A stretch of 46,275 nt of DNA from Blautia faecis (GTDB lineage Bacteria; Bacillota; Clostridia; Lachnospirales; Lachnospiraceae). The notes below the pieces were generated by a model. It was not told where the DNA came from, made no database searches, and worked only from the letters and a program-made list of their open reading frames with translations. The DNA lies in NCBI RefSeq assembly GCF_020554845.1, contig NZ_JAJCIA010000032.1, positions 1 through 46,275 of the forward strand. Direction: 5' to 3'. The translations under genes were made by a program, and so were the position numbers. Shown here piece by piece: positions 14,999 through 24,065 of the stretch (the first letter of the stretch is position 1; every line of letters begins with the position of its first letter).

Positions 14999-16768
14999 AT
15001 GGATTTTTTTAGCATTCTGACATTGGTCGGCGGACTGGCGATGTTCCTTTATGGAATGCAGGTAATGGGAGACGGTCTGGAAAAGCTTTCCGGCGGTAAA
15101 CTGGAAAAGATTCTGGAAAACCTTTCATCTAACCGTGTGAAAGCAGTTTTGGTTGGTGCAGCAGTTACTGCAATCATTCAGTCTTCATCGGCAACCACAG
15201 TTATGGTAGTCGGCTTCGTAAACTCGGGAATCATGCATCTGTCCCAGGCTGTTGGCTTTATTATGGGCGCAAATATCGGTACTACTGTTACCGCATGGAT
15301 TCTCAGCCTGGCAGGAATTGAAAGCTCCAATTTCTTTGTAAGACTTTTGAACCCAAACTCATTTTCACCGATTCTGGCATTGATCGGAGTTGTTTTTATT
15401 GTCTTCCTTCATGATGAAAAGAAGAAAGATATTGGAAACATTCTGGTTGGTTTCGCAGTGCTGATGTTCGGTATGAATACCATGAGCGGTGCCGTAAAAC
15501 CTCTGGCAGAGGTACCGGAATTTACAAACATCCTTCTGAAGTTCTCCAACCCTGTTTTAGGTGTGCTGGCCGGTGCACTTCTGACTGCTGTTATTCAGTC
15601 TTCATCAGCTTCTGTTGGTATTCTCCAGGCGCTTTGTGTAACTGGTGCAGTCCGTTACGGAGCAGCGCTTCCGATTATCATGGGACAGAATATTGGAACC
15701 TGTATTACAGCAATGCTTTCTTCAATCGGTGCTACTAAGAATGCAAAACGTGCAGCAATCGTTCATCTGTACTTCAATATTGTAGGAACTGTTACATTTA
15801 TGGTTGTATTCTATGTGCTGAATGGATTTTTACATTTCTCTTTCATTGAAGAAGTGGCAGGTCCTGCCGGCATCGCAGTGATCCACAGTGCCTTTAACAT
15901 CATTGCAACACTTGTACTTCTTCCATTTGGAGATATGCTTGTAAAAATGGCATGTGCAACTGTCCGTGATACAAAAGAGGAGAAAGTTATTTCCGCAGAA
16001 GATCAGGAGTTTATGATCCTGGAATCCCGTTTTCTTAGTAATCCTGGTATTGCTATTGAGCAGAGTAAAACAGCTGCCAGGAAAATGGCAGAGCAGTCCA
16101 AAACCGCTTTGAACCTTTCTTTTGGTTTGCTGGATGATTTCCAGGAGGAGACAGCTTTCCGTGTGGAAAAGATTGAAGCAAAGGTTGACCGCTATGAGGA
16201 CGAACTGGGAACCTATCTGATCAAGTTGAATCAGAAAGATCTTTCTCTGGAAGACAGCCACAGCTTGTCCATTATGCTTCACTGTATCGGAGATTTTGAG
16301 CGTATTTCCGACCACGCACTTAGCATTATGAAATCTGCAAAGGAAATTTCAGAAAAAAATGCCCGCTTTTCAGACAAGGCAGTGCAGGAACTTCACATTA
16401 TGGAAAAAGCCGTGTCGGATATTGTGGAAAAAGCGTATAGCGTTTTTGCAAATCAGGACATGAGAGCAGCCGAAGAAATTGAACCTCTGGAAGAGGTGAT
16501 CGATGAGCTCAGCCGTGAGCTGAAAAGACGTCATGTAAATCGTCTTCGTGCCGGAGAGTGTACAATAGAGATGGGATTTGTGCTTTCTGATATTACAACC
16601 AGCCTGGAGAGAATCGCAGATCATTGTTCCAATATCGGAGTCTGTGTGACTCAGGTGCATGAGGATCTTTATGATACACACAGTCACCTTGACACTGTAA
16701 AAAATGCACCGGGAGAACATTTCCATCACGAACTGGAGGTTGCCCGTGTGAACTATATGCTTCCGTAA
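14999..16768 (+). CDS. Na/Pi cotransporter family protein with PhoU-like domain
   Basis: This 589-aa membrane protein of the NptA/YjbB (PNaS) family imports or exports phosphate with sodium. The N-terminal half (about 1-320) has 8-9 hydrophobic segments and two inverted copies of the family signature: IIQSSSATTVM (about residues 59-69) and AVIQSSSASVG (about 198-208). The C-terminal part (about 345-570) is cytosolic and helical, like PhoU, a regulator of phosphate transport and Pho signalling. GGAGAGG precedes the ATG. A PhoB/PhoR pair lies downstream, and both promoters have Pho boxes, so this gene is very likely part of the local Pho regulon. Confidence 0.92.
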   Translation: MDFFSILTLVGGLAMFLYGMQVMGDGLEKLSGGKLEKILENLSSNRVKAVLVGAAVTAIIQSSSATTVMVVGFVNSGIMHLSQAVGFIMGANIGTTVTAWILSLAGIESSNFFVRLLNPNSFSPILALIGVVFIVFLHDEKKKDIGNILVGFAVLMFGMNTMSGAVKPLAEVPEFTNILLKFSNPVLGVLAGALLTAVIQSSSASVGILQALCVTGAVRYGAALPIIMGQNIGTCITAMLSSIGATKNAKRAAIVHLYFNIVGTVTFMVVFYVLNGFLHFSFIEEVAGPAGIAVIHSAFNIIATLVLLPFGDMLVKMACATVRDTKEEKVISAEDQEFMILESRFLSNPGIAIEQSKTAARKMAEQSKTALNLSFGLLDDFQEETAFRVEKIEAKVDRYEDELGTYLIKLNQKDLSLEDSHSLSIMLHCIGDFERISDHALSIMKSAKEISEKNARFSDKAVQELHIMEKAVSDIVEKAYSVFANQDMRAAEEIEPLEEVIDELSRELKRRHVNRLRAGECTIEMGFVLSDITTSLERIADHCSNIGVCVTQVHEDLYDTHSHLDTVKNAPGEHFHHELEVARVNYMLP

Positions 16769-16786
16769 CCGGGAGAGTAGATGTTG

Positions 16787-16842
16787 CCAGTTGCTGCTCT
16801 GGAAAAATTCCTGTGAGAATCATTTCCGGAGGCAGCAACTGG
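16787..16842 (+). terminator. Long hairpin after the Na/Pi cotransporter gene
   Basis: CCAGTTGCTGC (16787-16797) is perfectly complementary to GCAGCAACTGG (16832-16842). Inside, CTGGAAA pairs with TTTCCGG, extending the stem by several pairs with small bulges. An AT-rich, T-ending stretch (TAATATAATTTTT) follows. It probably ends the upstream transcript. Confidence 0.6.
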
Positions 16843-16944
16843 TAATATAATTTTTGCGGCGCGAAAACATGCGAATGCATGATTTCTGTGCATCGCGAAG
16901 CGTGTCACTGGCCAGGTCGTGAACGGTAACCTGTTTTCCTGCTT

Positions 16945-16999
16945 TTTACCGTGACTTTACAGTTGTGCACTTGTATAAGGGGAAAAAAGTACGTATACT
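16945..16999 (+). promoter_or_regulatory. Pho-box promoter of the PhoB/PhoR-type operon
   Basis: TTTACC (16945-16950), 5 bp, TTTACA (16956-16961) form an 11-bp-spaced Pho-box-like repeat. A TATACT -10 box lies at 16994-16999. The box ends 32 nt before the -10, the same geometry as upstream of the Na/Pi cotransporter. This suggests that the regulator controls its own operon. Another TTTACA is at 17015-17020. Confidence 0.6.
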
Positions 17000-17064
17000 A
17001 AGAAATAATGATGATTTACAGGTAATGTAAAAATAGGTAAGACATGGGAGGAGAATACTAAAAA

Positions 17065-17751
17065 ATGATTTTTTGTGTTGAAGATGATAACAACATCCGT
17101 GATCTTTTAGTATATACATTGGAGACGACCGGATTTCATGCAAGAGGGTTAGAAGACTCCCAGGAATTGTGGAAAGCCCTTGCAGAGGAGGAACCAGAGC
17201 TGATTCTTCTTGATATTATGCTTCCGGGAGAGGATGGATATTCCATTCTGGAAAAACTGAAAAAATCTTCCGGAACCAGAGATATTCCCATCATTATGGT
17301 AACTGCCAAGGAAGCAGAATTTGATAAGGTCCGTGCTCTGGAAGCTGGGGCAGACGATTATATTACCAAGCCCTTTGGAATGATGGAATTTATAGCCAGA
17401 GTGAAGGCGGTGCTCAGGCGCAGCAGCCGCCACGGAGATGACAGAGAGCTTAGCTGTGAGGAACTTCGTATTTTTCCAGGCCGTCATCAGGTGTATTGTG
17501 ATGAGCAGCCTGTGGAGCTTACCCGCAAGGAATTTGAACTTCTTCTGTATCTTATGGAAAACAGAGGAATCGTTATGACTCGTGACCAGATTTTGTGCCA
17601 TATATGGGGCTATGATTTTGACGGGGAGACCAGAACTGTGGATGTACATGTGCGAACCCTTCGGCAGAAGCTTGGGGATACCGGCAGACTAATCGAGACT
17701 GTCCGCGGCGTAGGTTACAGAATGGCAGACAAGGGAGGCAGTCAGGGATGA
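17065..17751 (+). CDS. phoB: PhoB/PhoP-type response regulator
   Basis: This 228-aa OmpR-family regulator has a receiver domain (about 1-118) with the acidic pair in VEDDNN, phospho-acceptor Asp50 in LILLDIMLPG, Thr in MVTAKE and Lys-Pro in YITKPFG. A winged-helix DNA-binding domain (about 130-222) has LTRKEFELLLYLMENRG, the recognition helix TRTVDVHVRTLRQKLG and the wing ETVRGVGYRM. It overlaps the kinase gene by 4 bp (ATGA), so the two are translationally coupled. The phosphate role is inferred from the adjacent Na/Pi cotransporter and the Pho boxes in both promoters. A ribosome binding site GGGAGGAG precedes the start. Confidence 0.88.
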   Translation: MIFCVEDDNNIRDLLVYTLETTGFHARGLEDSQELWKALAEEEPELILLDIMLPGEDGYSILEKLKKSSGTRDIPIIMVTAKEAEFDKVRALEAGADDYITKPFGMMEFIARVKAVLRRSSRHGDDRELSCEELRIFPGRHQVYCDEQPVELTRKEFELLLYLMENRGIVMTRDQILCHIWGYDFDGETRTVDVHVRTLRQKLGDTGRLIETVRGVGYRMADKGGSQG

Positions 17752-19082
17752 AAAAGAAAATCCTCAGTCATACCAGTGTGATGATCGTTCTCACGGTTAT
17801 CCTCACCTTTATAGCCGCCAGCTTTGTGATGTATGATAAGTTTAACAGTACTATGAAAAAGGGCGTCCGAGATGAAGCTGAATATGTAAAAGTGGGGATT
17901 GAAGAAGTTGGAGAAGAGTATTTAAACGGAAATGTGGGAAAAACCACAGATACACGTATTACGCTCACCGATTCAGATGGAAACGTGCTCTATGATAATG
18001 AGGCAGAGGCTTCAAAGCTTCCAAACCACAGCAGCCGTCCGGAATTTATCCAGGCCATGGAAGATGGACAGGGAGAAATTGTCCGTTATTCGGAAACCTT
18101 GTCACACCAGACCTTTTATTATGCGGTGAGGTTGAATGATGGCAGAATCCTCCGCCTGGCAAAAACAACAGACAGTGTGTTCCATACGTTGCTTAGCAGC
18201 TTTATCTGGCTGGGACTTTTGATGCTTTTGATCATTCTGGTAGAAATCGTGCTGGTGCAAAGGCAGACAAAGAGTCTGATCGAGCCGGTGAACAACCTGG
18301 ATCTGGAGCATCCTCTTTCGAATGTATGCTACGAAGAACTCCGTCCTTTGCTGATGCGGGTGGATCAGCAGAATAAGCAGATTGCAAGCCAGCTGGAGGA
18401 GTTGAAGAAGACAGAGGCTGTGAGAAGGGAATTCTCTGCAAATGTTTCTCATGAATTAAAGACACCTCTGATGTCCATTTCCGGTTATGCGGAGCTGATG
18501 ATGAATGGAATGGTGAGACCGGAGAATATTGCTGATTTTTCAGGACGAATCTATAAGGAGGCCAATCGTCTGGGAAATCTGGTGGCAGATATTATCCAGC
18601 TGTCGCGCCTGGATGAACAGCAGGATGCAGTGGTCTCCATGGAAAGTGTGGAGCTTGATGAGCTGGCAAAGGATGTGGTAAACAATCTCCGGGATCATGC
18701 GGAAAAGAAAAACATTTCGTTGGATTATTGTGGTATTCCAATCAACATTCAGGGAGTACGGCATGTTTTATATGAAATGCTGTACAATATTGCGGACAAT
18801 GCTGTCCGTTACACCAATCCGGGAGGACATATTCATATTTATGTGGGCAGAAAAGGAGACCGTCCTTTTTACCGGGTAGAGGATGATGGAATCGGAATTC
18901 CGAAATCTGAACAGAAAAGAATATTTGAGAGATTTTACCGTGTGGACAAAAGTCATTCACGGCAGACCGGAGGAACTGGTCTTGGACTGTCCATTGTAAA
19001 GCATGGGGCAACCTTACATCATGCCCAGATCAATGTGGACAGCGATCTTGGAAAAGGTACAAAAATGGAGCTGCTTTTTTAG
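17748..19082 (+). CDS. phoR: PhoR-type sensor histidine kinase
   Basis: This 444-aa membrane kinase has TM1 near residues 9-28, an extracytoplasmic segment of about 120 residues, TM2 near 148-170, a linker, a HisKA domain with His235 in ANVSHELKTPL, and an ATPase domain with N-box YNIADNAVRY, DDGIGIP and GTGLGLSIVK. It should phosphorylate the regulator encoded just before it. The last codon runs straight into a palindromic repeat whose hairpin probably serves as terminator. The external segment is longer than in minimal PhoR proteins of low-GC Gram-positives, so a signal other than phosphate cannot be excluded. Confidence 0.88.
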   Translation: MKKKILSHTSVMIVLTVILTFIAASFVMYDKFNSTMKKGVRDEAEYVKVGIEEVGEEYLNGNVGKTTDTRITLTDSDGNVLYDNEAEASKLPNHSSRPEFIQAMEDGQGEIVRYSETLSHQTFYYAVRLNDGRILRLAKTTDSVFHTLLSSFIWLGLLMLLIILVEIVLVQRQTKSLIEPVNNLDLEHPLSNVCYEELRPLLMRVDQQNKQIASQLEELKKTEAVRREFSANVSHELKTPLMSISGYAELMMNGMVRPENIADFSGRIYKEANRLGNLVADIIQLSRLDEQQDAVVSMESVELDELAKDVVNNLRDHAEKKNISLDYCGIPINIQGVRHVLYEMLYNIADNAVRYTNPGGHIHIYVGRKGDRPFYRVEDDGIGIPKSEQKRIFERFYRVDKSHSRQTGGTGLGLSIVKHGATLHHAQINVDSDLGKGTKMELLF

Positions 19083-19140
19083 AGCGTGTTGAAAAAGGCT
19101 TTCTGCAAATTGTGACGTACAGCTTGCAGAAAGCCTTTTT
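19081..19140. repeat. Palindromic repeat acting as terminator after phoR
   Basis: AAAAAGGCTTTCTGCAA (19092-19108) and TTGCAGAAAGCCTTTTT (19124-19140) form a perfect 17-bp stem with a 15-nt loop containing ATTGTGAC. The left flank AGAGCGTGTT is the complement of the family core seen at 38-54. The T run on each strand allows termination of both phoR and the convergent nagB. Confidence 0.8.
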
Positions 19141-19187
19141 GGAACATATTGAAGCAGCTCCTTTTTATATAAGCATAAATTAAAAAA

Positions 19188-19913
19188 TTACAGTTCGCTC
19201 AGTGCATCCTCATCTGCCACAATAATTGCATTTGGATGGAACTGAAGGATGGAAGCCGGGCACTGTGGGGTAACAGGTCCTTTGATCGCAGCAGCGAGAG
19301 CCTTGGCTTTGTTCTTGCCGTTAGCTACAAGAAGAATGGTCTTTGCGCTCATAATATTGCCGGTTCCCATAGAAATAGCCTTGCGTGGCACATCCTCCTC
19401 GCTTGCAAAAAAACGCTTATTCGCCTGGATGGTAGCCTCTGTAAGATCTACACAGTGTGTGCCAGCCTGGAAATGGTCGTCTGGTTCATTAAATCCGATG
19501 TGGCCATTAGGTCCTATTCCAAGAAGCTGAAGGTCTGCAGCTCCCATATTCTTAAGCAGCGTATTGTAAGCTTCGCAGCAGGCCTCTGTATCCGGATTGG
19601 TTCCGTCCGGAACATAGGTATTCTTAATATCTATATTGACTCTGCTGAACAGGTTCTTGTTCATGAAGTAACGGTAGCTCTGGTCATTGGATCCGTCCAG
19701 TCCTACATATTCGTCCAGGTTCACAGATTTTACATGGGAAAAATCCAGTATTCCCTCTTCATACATAGCAGCCAGCTGATCGTAGGTACCTACCGGGGAA
19801 GAACCGGTAGCAAGTCCAAGGATACAATCCGGTTTGGACAAAATAACACCGGCGATAATGGTAGCTGCAGTACGGCTCAGCTCTTCATAATTCTTAACTT
19901 TAATTACTTTCAT
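19188..19913 (-). CDS. nagB: Glucosamine-6-phosphate deaminase
   Basis: NagB converts glucosamine-6-phosphate to fructose-6-phosphate and ammonia, the entry of amino sugars into glycolysis. The 241-aa product has the family motifs: LGLATGSSPVGTY for phosphate binding, NLDEYVGLD with the catalytic Asp, GIGPNGHIGFNEPDD with the His, and a final TGNIMSAKTILLVANG. The length is normal. The start codon has AAGGAGAGG upstream. It converges on phoR and is divergent from the sensor kinase operon at 20172. A 6-bp inverted repeat, AAGTGA...TCACTT (19937-19954), upstream of the start may be an operator. It fits the HexNAc/fucose functions further downstream. Confidence 0.95.
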   Translation of the reverse strand: MKVIKVKNYEELSRTAATIIAGVILSKPDCILGLATGSSPVGTYDQLAAMYEEGILDFSHVKSVNLDEYVGLDGSNDQSYRYFMNKNLFSRVNIDIKNTYVPDGTNPDTEACCEAYNTLLKNMGAADLQLLGIGPNGHIGFNEPDDHFQAGTHCVDLTEATIQANKRFFASEEDVPRKAISMGTGNIMSAKTILLVANGKNKAKALAAAIKGPVTPQCPASILQFHPNAIIVADEDALSEL

Positions 19914-19936
19914 TTTACCTCTCCTTCTTTGTCAAT

Positions 19937-19954
19937 AAGTGAGTATGATCACTT
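19937..19954. promoter_or_regulatory. Possible operator upstream of nagB
   Basis: AAGTGA-GTATGA-TCACTT is a perfect 6-bp inverted repeat with a 6-bp centre, 23 bp upstream of the nagB start codon. It could be a regulator site, but no matching regulator is seen and a 6-bp repeat can arise by chance. Confidence 0.3.
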
Positions 19955-20103
19955 TAACAAGGTGCAAAAAAATGACGGCATTATCAGAATGCTGTCATAT
20001 AAAAACCCTGCCCTTGTTCCTAAGACAATATCAGTATACCCTATATTTAGGCGAAATGCCATAAATATTTCTGCTTTTTTTTGCTTTTTTTGGTGAAAAC
20101 TGA

Positions 20104-20132
20104 TTGCAAGTTTCGAAAGCTTTTCCTATAAT
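20104..20132 (+). promoter_or_regulatory. Promoter of the sensor kinase/regulator/lipoprotein operon
   Basis: TTGCAA (20104-20109), exactly 17 bp, TATAAT (20127-20132). The start site near 20139 gives a 33-nt leader before the ATG at 20172. This is the cleanest plus-strand promoter in the region. Confidence 0.75.
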
Positions 20133-20171
20133 GAATTTATAACATAGAAATTTACCCTGGGGATAAATAAA

Positions 20172-21914
20172 ATGAAAAAAACGTACACCCTGAAAAGGGA
20201 ACTTACTCTTCTGATGATAGTGACCTCTGTATGCACCTTGCTGTCTGTATGCGCAGCTGTTTTCTATGTCTTTTTTTCTTTCTTTTTCCAGAAAACACAG
20301 GAAGATATTGAATATGTACTTCGCTATACCAGTCAGCAGTATGAGGCGCATATGCAGTTTATTGAGGATAGCGTGATCGCCATACGTCATAATACGGTAC
20401 TGGATGAATTTTTTCAGAAGGAAGAATACGACCTGGAGGAAATAGAACCACAGCTTTCCTACAGCATGGAACTTTTTTCAGAGCGGAATATGGTAGAACG
20501 TCAGCTGCCTTTTGTCACTGGAATTTATTTGTTTAATAATGGAAATGAATGTATTTATGAGCACTATTATGCAACTACCCTGGCAGCAGGGAGAGAACAG
20601 AAGCGAAAATACGAAAAACTACAGCAGGAGTTCAAAGGCACCAGTGACCAGTATGCCTGTTTGTCCGATGAAGATGAATTGAATATTTTTTTTCGTATTT
20701 ATGATGAGAATATGGCAGAAAAAGGAACCGGAATCGTGCAGATCAGCCAGAGTGCAGTAGCGAAAGTTCTGGAAACGGTACAGCTGTATCATAATGGAGG
20801 ATGGGCAGTCCTGGACAAAAATGATCAGTTGCTTGTCTCAGAAGGCGCCCCGGAGCTGGTGAAAAAGCTGCAGACCTCTGAGAATTCATGGAGTGGAACA
20901 AAAGACCTGGAGGGTGCGAAAGTGATCGGCTATGGAAATCCCTGCGGATTTGGAGTACGCACGGTGATCACAGTGGGATATGGGAATATTTTTTCTATTT
21001 TGAAGCCCACTCTTTTTATTGTTCTTGTGGGTTTTGTTGTGGTACTGGGAATTGCATTTCTGGTTTCATATGCTATCAGCTACCGCTTTACAAAACCGGT
21101 CACCAGGATGATCCAAAGCATACAGGCCTTTGGAAAACCGGATCTGAATGTCAGAATGGAAGATTCTTCTATTCTGGAGTTTCATGACATGGGGATCGTG
21201 TTTAATGAGATGGCAGACAGAATCGAATATCTGATCACCCAGGTTTACGAAAAAGAAATTGTGGCAGCCAGATCCCAGGTAAAATATCTCCAGTCCCAGA
21301 TAAATCCCCATTTCCAGTTTAATATTCTGGCCATGCTGAGTCTGAAAGCGAAAATGGCAGGAAATGAAGAAGTTTACGATGGGCTGAATGCTTTTTCCAG
21401 ACTGATGCAGGGCAAGATATTCCGGGAAAAAGAGATTAAGATAAAGGTAAAAGAGGAACTGGAAATCGTTCAGTTCTATTTATATCTGCAGAAGAGCCGT
21501 TATCAGGCCAAACTGTCGTATGAGGTGAAGCTTGAGGATGAAAAAATCGGCGAAGATCTGATTCCTCGTCTTCTTATTGAGCCTTTGGTGGAAAATGCAG
21601 TTTCACACGGTCTGGAACCAAAGCGGGAAAAAGGAAATCTGCAGGTCCTTTTATATGAAAGGGAAATGCTTTATATCTGGGTAAAAGATGATGGAGTAGG
21701 CGTTGGTCAGAATCAGATGAAGGCAGAGGAAAATAAAGAAAACATTCCCCATACCCATGTGGGATGGGAAAATACAAAGAAAATGCTCCGGATCCTGTAT
21801 GGGGATCATTACAAGTTCCAGGTCTGGAGCGAACCGGGAAAGGGAACGGAAATAGAAATTGCAGTTCCAATTGAAAGAGGTGGAAATTATGTGGAAAGTG
21901 ATAGCAGCCGATGA
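20172..21914 (+). CDS. YesM-like sensor histidine kinase
   Basis: This 580-aa kinase belongs to the LytS/YesM family that controls sugar uptake in Firmicutes. TM1 (about residues 12-38), a large extracytoplasmic sensor (about 39-275), TM2 (about 277-303), a HAMP segment (YRFTKPVTRMIQSI), the His_kinase domain with His380 in QINPHFQFNILAML, and a HATPase with EPLVENAVSHGLEPK and DDGVGVG are visible. The stop lies 26 bp inside the next gene, so kinase and regulator are coupled. Together with the adjacent lipoprotein it may form a three-part sensor for extracellular glycans. It probably controls the importer at 24066-27236. Confidence 0.9.
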   Translation: MKKTYTLKRELTLLMIVTSVCTLLSVCAAVFYVFFSFFFQKTQEDIEYVLRYTSQQYEAHMQFIEDSVIAIRHNTVLDEFFQKEEYDLEEIEPQLSYSMELFSERNMVERQLPFVTGIYLFNNGNECIYEHYYATTLAAGREQKRKYEKLQQEFKGTSDQYACLSDEDELNIFFRIYDENMAEKGTGIVQISQSAVAKVLETVQLYHNGGWAVLDKNDQLLVSEGAPELVKKLQTSENSWSGTKDLEGAKVIGYGNPCGFGVRTVITVGYGNIFSILKPTLFIVLVGFVVVLGIAFLVSYAISYRFTKPVTRMIQSIQAFGKPDLNVRMEDSSILEFHDMGIVFNEMADRIEYLITQVYEKEIVAARSQVKYLQSQINPHFQFNILAMLSLKAKMAGNEEVYDGLNAFSRLMQGKIFREKEIKIKVKEELEIVQFYLYLQKSRYQAKLSYEVKLEDEKIGEDLIPRLLIEPLVENAVSHGLEPKREKGNLQVLLYEREMLYIWVKDDGVGVGQNQMKAEENKENIPHTHVGWENTKKMLRILYGDHYKFQVWSEPGKGTEIEIAVPIERGGNYVESDSSR

Positions 21915-22644
21915 TGAAGGATACATCAGAGAGGCTTTGCAGAAGCTGATAAACTGGGGAAAAATGAACTGCTCTCTGGAGAAAGTAGTCAGTGATGGAC
22001 AGGAGCTGTTGGAAGAAATCGGGGAAGAAATGCCGGACATTGTGATCACAGATATACAGATGCCTGGTGCTGACGGGTTAGAAGTATGTAAATATATATA
22101 CGAAACCTGCCCGGAAACCCAGGTGATCATCCTTACCGCATATTCGGATTTTGAGTATGCCAAACGTGCCATTAAATACAGTGTATGTGAGTATGTGCTT
22201 AAGATTTCCATTATAGACGAACTTCCCCAGGCAGTGGAAAAAGCAATCGGAAAGCTGTCCAGACTGAAAAAAGAGCTTGAAATCCAGGAGCATACGAAGG
22301 CAGAAGAACCGGAATCATTGCTTGACCAGATCGAACAGTATCTGGAAGAAAATTTTCGCAAAAAGATCACGCTGGATGATATTGCAGATACCCTGCATGT
22401 GAACCGCAGCTATCTCAGTCGTTATTATAAGAATAAAACAGGTGTGAATCTGTTTGATGAGATTTTAATGAAAAGGGTGGAAAAGGCAAAAGAATATCTG
22501 CAGAATACAGAGATGAAGACTTATGAGATTTCAGAAGCGGTAGGAGTGGAAGATGCTGGTTATTTCTCAAAAATGTTTAAAAAGATAACCGGGGTATCAC
22601 CAAAAGAATTCAGGAAAAGAGAACAACATGAAGAGAAAAATTAG
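21889..22644 (+). CDS. AraC-type response regulator (YesN-like)
   Basis: The 251-aa protein starts at ATG 21889 (MWKVIAADDE), with AGAGGTGG upstream. A receiver domain (about 1-120) carries the phospho-acceptor Asp55 in IVITDIQMPG and Thr in ILTAYSDFEYA. The usual Lys-Pro reads Lys-Ile (YVLKISIID), a mild deviation. A C-terminal AraC/XylS double helix-turn-helix (about 150-248) has DDIADTLHVNRSYLSRYYKNKTGVN and VGVEDAGYFSKMFKKITGVSPKEFRK. It is the cognate output of the YesM-like kinase and overlaps the binding-protein gene by 17 bp. The likely targets are the ABC importer promoter and possibly the fucosidase operon. Confidence 0.9.
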   Translation: MWKVIAADDEGYIREALQKLINWGKMNCSLEKVVSDGQELLEEIGEEMPDIVITDIQMPGADGLEVCKYIYETCPETQVIILTAYSDFEYAKRAIKYSVCEYVLKISIIDELPQAVEKAIGKLSRLKKELEIQEHTKAEEPESLLDQIEQYLEENFRKKITLDDIADTLHVNRSYLSRYYKNKTGVNLFDEILMKRVEKAKEYLQNTEMKTYEISEAVGVEDAGYFSKMFKKITGVSPKEFRKREQHEEKN

Positions 22645-23887
22645 AGGTCTTTTCTTTAGTATCGGAATAGCCGGGAGTCTGATCCTTGGAGGCTGCGGGA
22701 AAGAAGAAAAAGAGCCTGTAACTATCACAATGATTCATGCATGGGGCGGAACTGGTGAAGATCATGTAGCTATGAGGGATATTTACGATGGATTTCAGAA
22801 GGAGAATCCGGACATTGAGGTGCGGCTGATCTCCATGCCAGGAAGAAAGGAAATGCTGCGTAAGGTGGAAGATATGATCATGGTGGGAGATATGCCGGAT
22901 GTGATCACCTTCAGTGGTATGGGACAGAATACAACCTATGATTTTATTGTGGAAAATAATATGGCGCTGGATATTATGCCCTATGTGAAAAAAGATGAAG
23001 AGTTTGCCTCCGATATTTCCCAGACCAATTTGAACTATTGGACCACAGAAGAAGGGGAGCTGTTTACAGTGTCAGATGTTTTGTCCTTAAGTGGTGGTTA
23101 TTGGTATAATGAAGATATTCTGCATGCAGCTGGCGTAAGGGAAATTCCCAGGACCTGGGATGCTTTTCGCGGTATGTGCTACAAGATCTGGAAATGGTCG
23201 GAGCGTGAGAATAATGAAATTGCTTCGCTTCAGACATCTCCGGAGGGCTATCTTTATTTTATGGACCATATGCTTCTGGAAGAAGGTACAGAAAAGGACA
23301 GAAACGATATCGGTACAATTTCAGAGGTGTTGAAACGGCTGCAGGAAATTTATGTATATTCCACCTCCGAAAATGCAGAATACAGTTATTTGGATGAGAC
23401 CAGATTGTTCAATGAAGGAAAGCTTGCCATATATGTGAATGGCGTATGGGGCGCTTCCTTGATTTCCGAAAACATTAATGCCAAGTATGCACTGCTTCCA
23501 ACTACATCCGGGAAAAATCTGTCTTGCGAATCTGCCTGTTTTGGTTATGTGCTTGGAAAAAGTGGAAACGAACAGAAAGAGGAGGCTTCCATCCGGTTCC
23601 TGAAATATATGCTAAGCAAGAAGGTGCAGACGCGGATTTTGGAGGAAACAGAGCAGATTCCGGCGAATAAGCAGGTAGTTCTGGATTCTTACGAGAAGGA
23701 AATGCCGCGGCTGTTTCAGGCTGCTTCTCTGGTTCTAAGTGCAGAGGATAAAATTGAAGTTCCGGATAATCTGTGGACTTATGAACAGAAAGCCTATTTT
23801 ACAGAAAACATTTTCAGAGAGCTTACCGGTAAAATTTCACCGGAAGCTTTTACCCGGCAGCTGGGTGAAATGAAAATAGATAAATAG
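22628..23887 (+). CDS. Lipoprotein sugar-binding protein co-transcribed with the sensor system
   Basis: This 419-aa extracellular solute-binding protein (family 1) has a lipoprotein signal peptide: KRKIRG, a hydrophobic core, and lipobox LILGGC with Cys23 as the lipidated residue. The mature part follows the MalE/UgpB pattern (AWGGTGEDHVAMRDIYDGFQKENPDIEV; YWYNEDILHAAGV). It overlaps the regulator gene by 17 bp and is followed by a terminator, so it is in the kinase-regulator transcript and not in the importer transcript. A separate binding protein is encoded with the permeases. I infer that this one presents a ligand to the sensor kinase, although it could also feed the importer. Confidence 0.85.
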   Translation: MKRKIRGLFFSIGIAGSLILGGCGKEEKEPVTITMIHAWGGTGEDHVAMRDIYDGFQKENPDIEVRLISMPGRKEMLRKVEDMIMVGDMPDVITFSGMGQNTTYDFIVENNMALDIMPYVKKDEEFASDISQTNLNYWTTEEGELFTVSDVLSLSGGYWYNEDILHAAGVREIPRTWDAFRGMCYKIWKWSERENNEIASLQTSPEGYLYFMDHMLLEEGTEKDRNDIGTISEVLKRLQEIYVYSTSENAEYSYLDETRLFNEGKLAIYVNGVWGASLISENINAKYALLPTTSGKNLSCESACFGYVLGKSGNEQKEEASIRFLKYMLSKKVQTRILEETEQIPANKQVVLDSYEKEMPRLFQAASLVLSAEDKIEVPDNLWTYEQKAYFTENIFRELTGKISPEAFTRQLGEMKIDK

Positions 23888-23898
23888 GGAAAATAAAG

Positions 23899-23943
23899 AT
23901 AAGGAAAATATTGCCGTCAGGTAAATATTTTCCTTATTTTTAT
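23899..23943 (+). terminator. Terminator of the sensor operon
   Basis: ATAAGGAAAATATT (23899-23912) pairs perfectly with AATATTTTCCTTAT (23924-23937) over 14 bp with an 11-nt loop, followed by a T-rich tail. It separates the kinase/regulator/lipoprotein unit from the importer genes. Confidence 0.8.
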
Positions 23944-24065
23944 TGTGAAAATGTCAATAAATACCTGTAAATTGCAAATGGGATTCATTCAAAAATACTA
24001 AAAACAAGGGTAAAATAAGGACAGTTAAAGCAAAGACGTATAATTTATGAAGGAGGATTTTTGTA

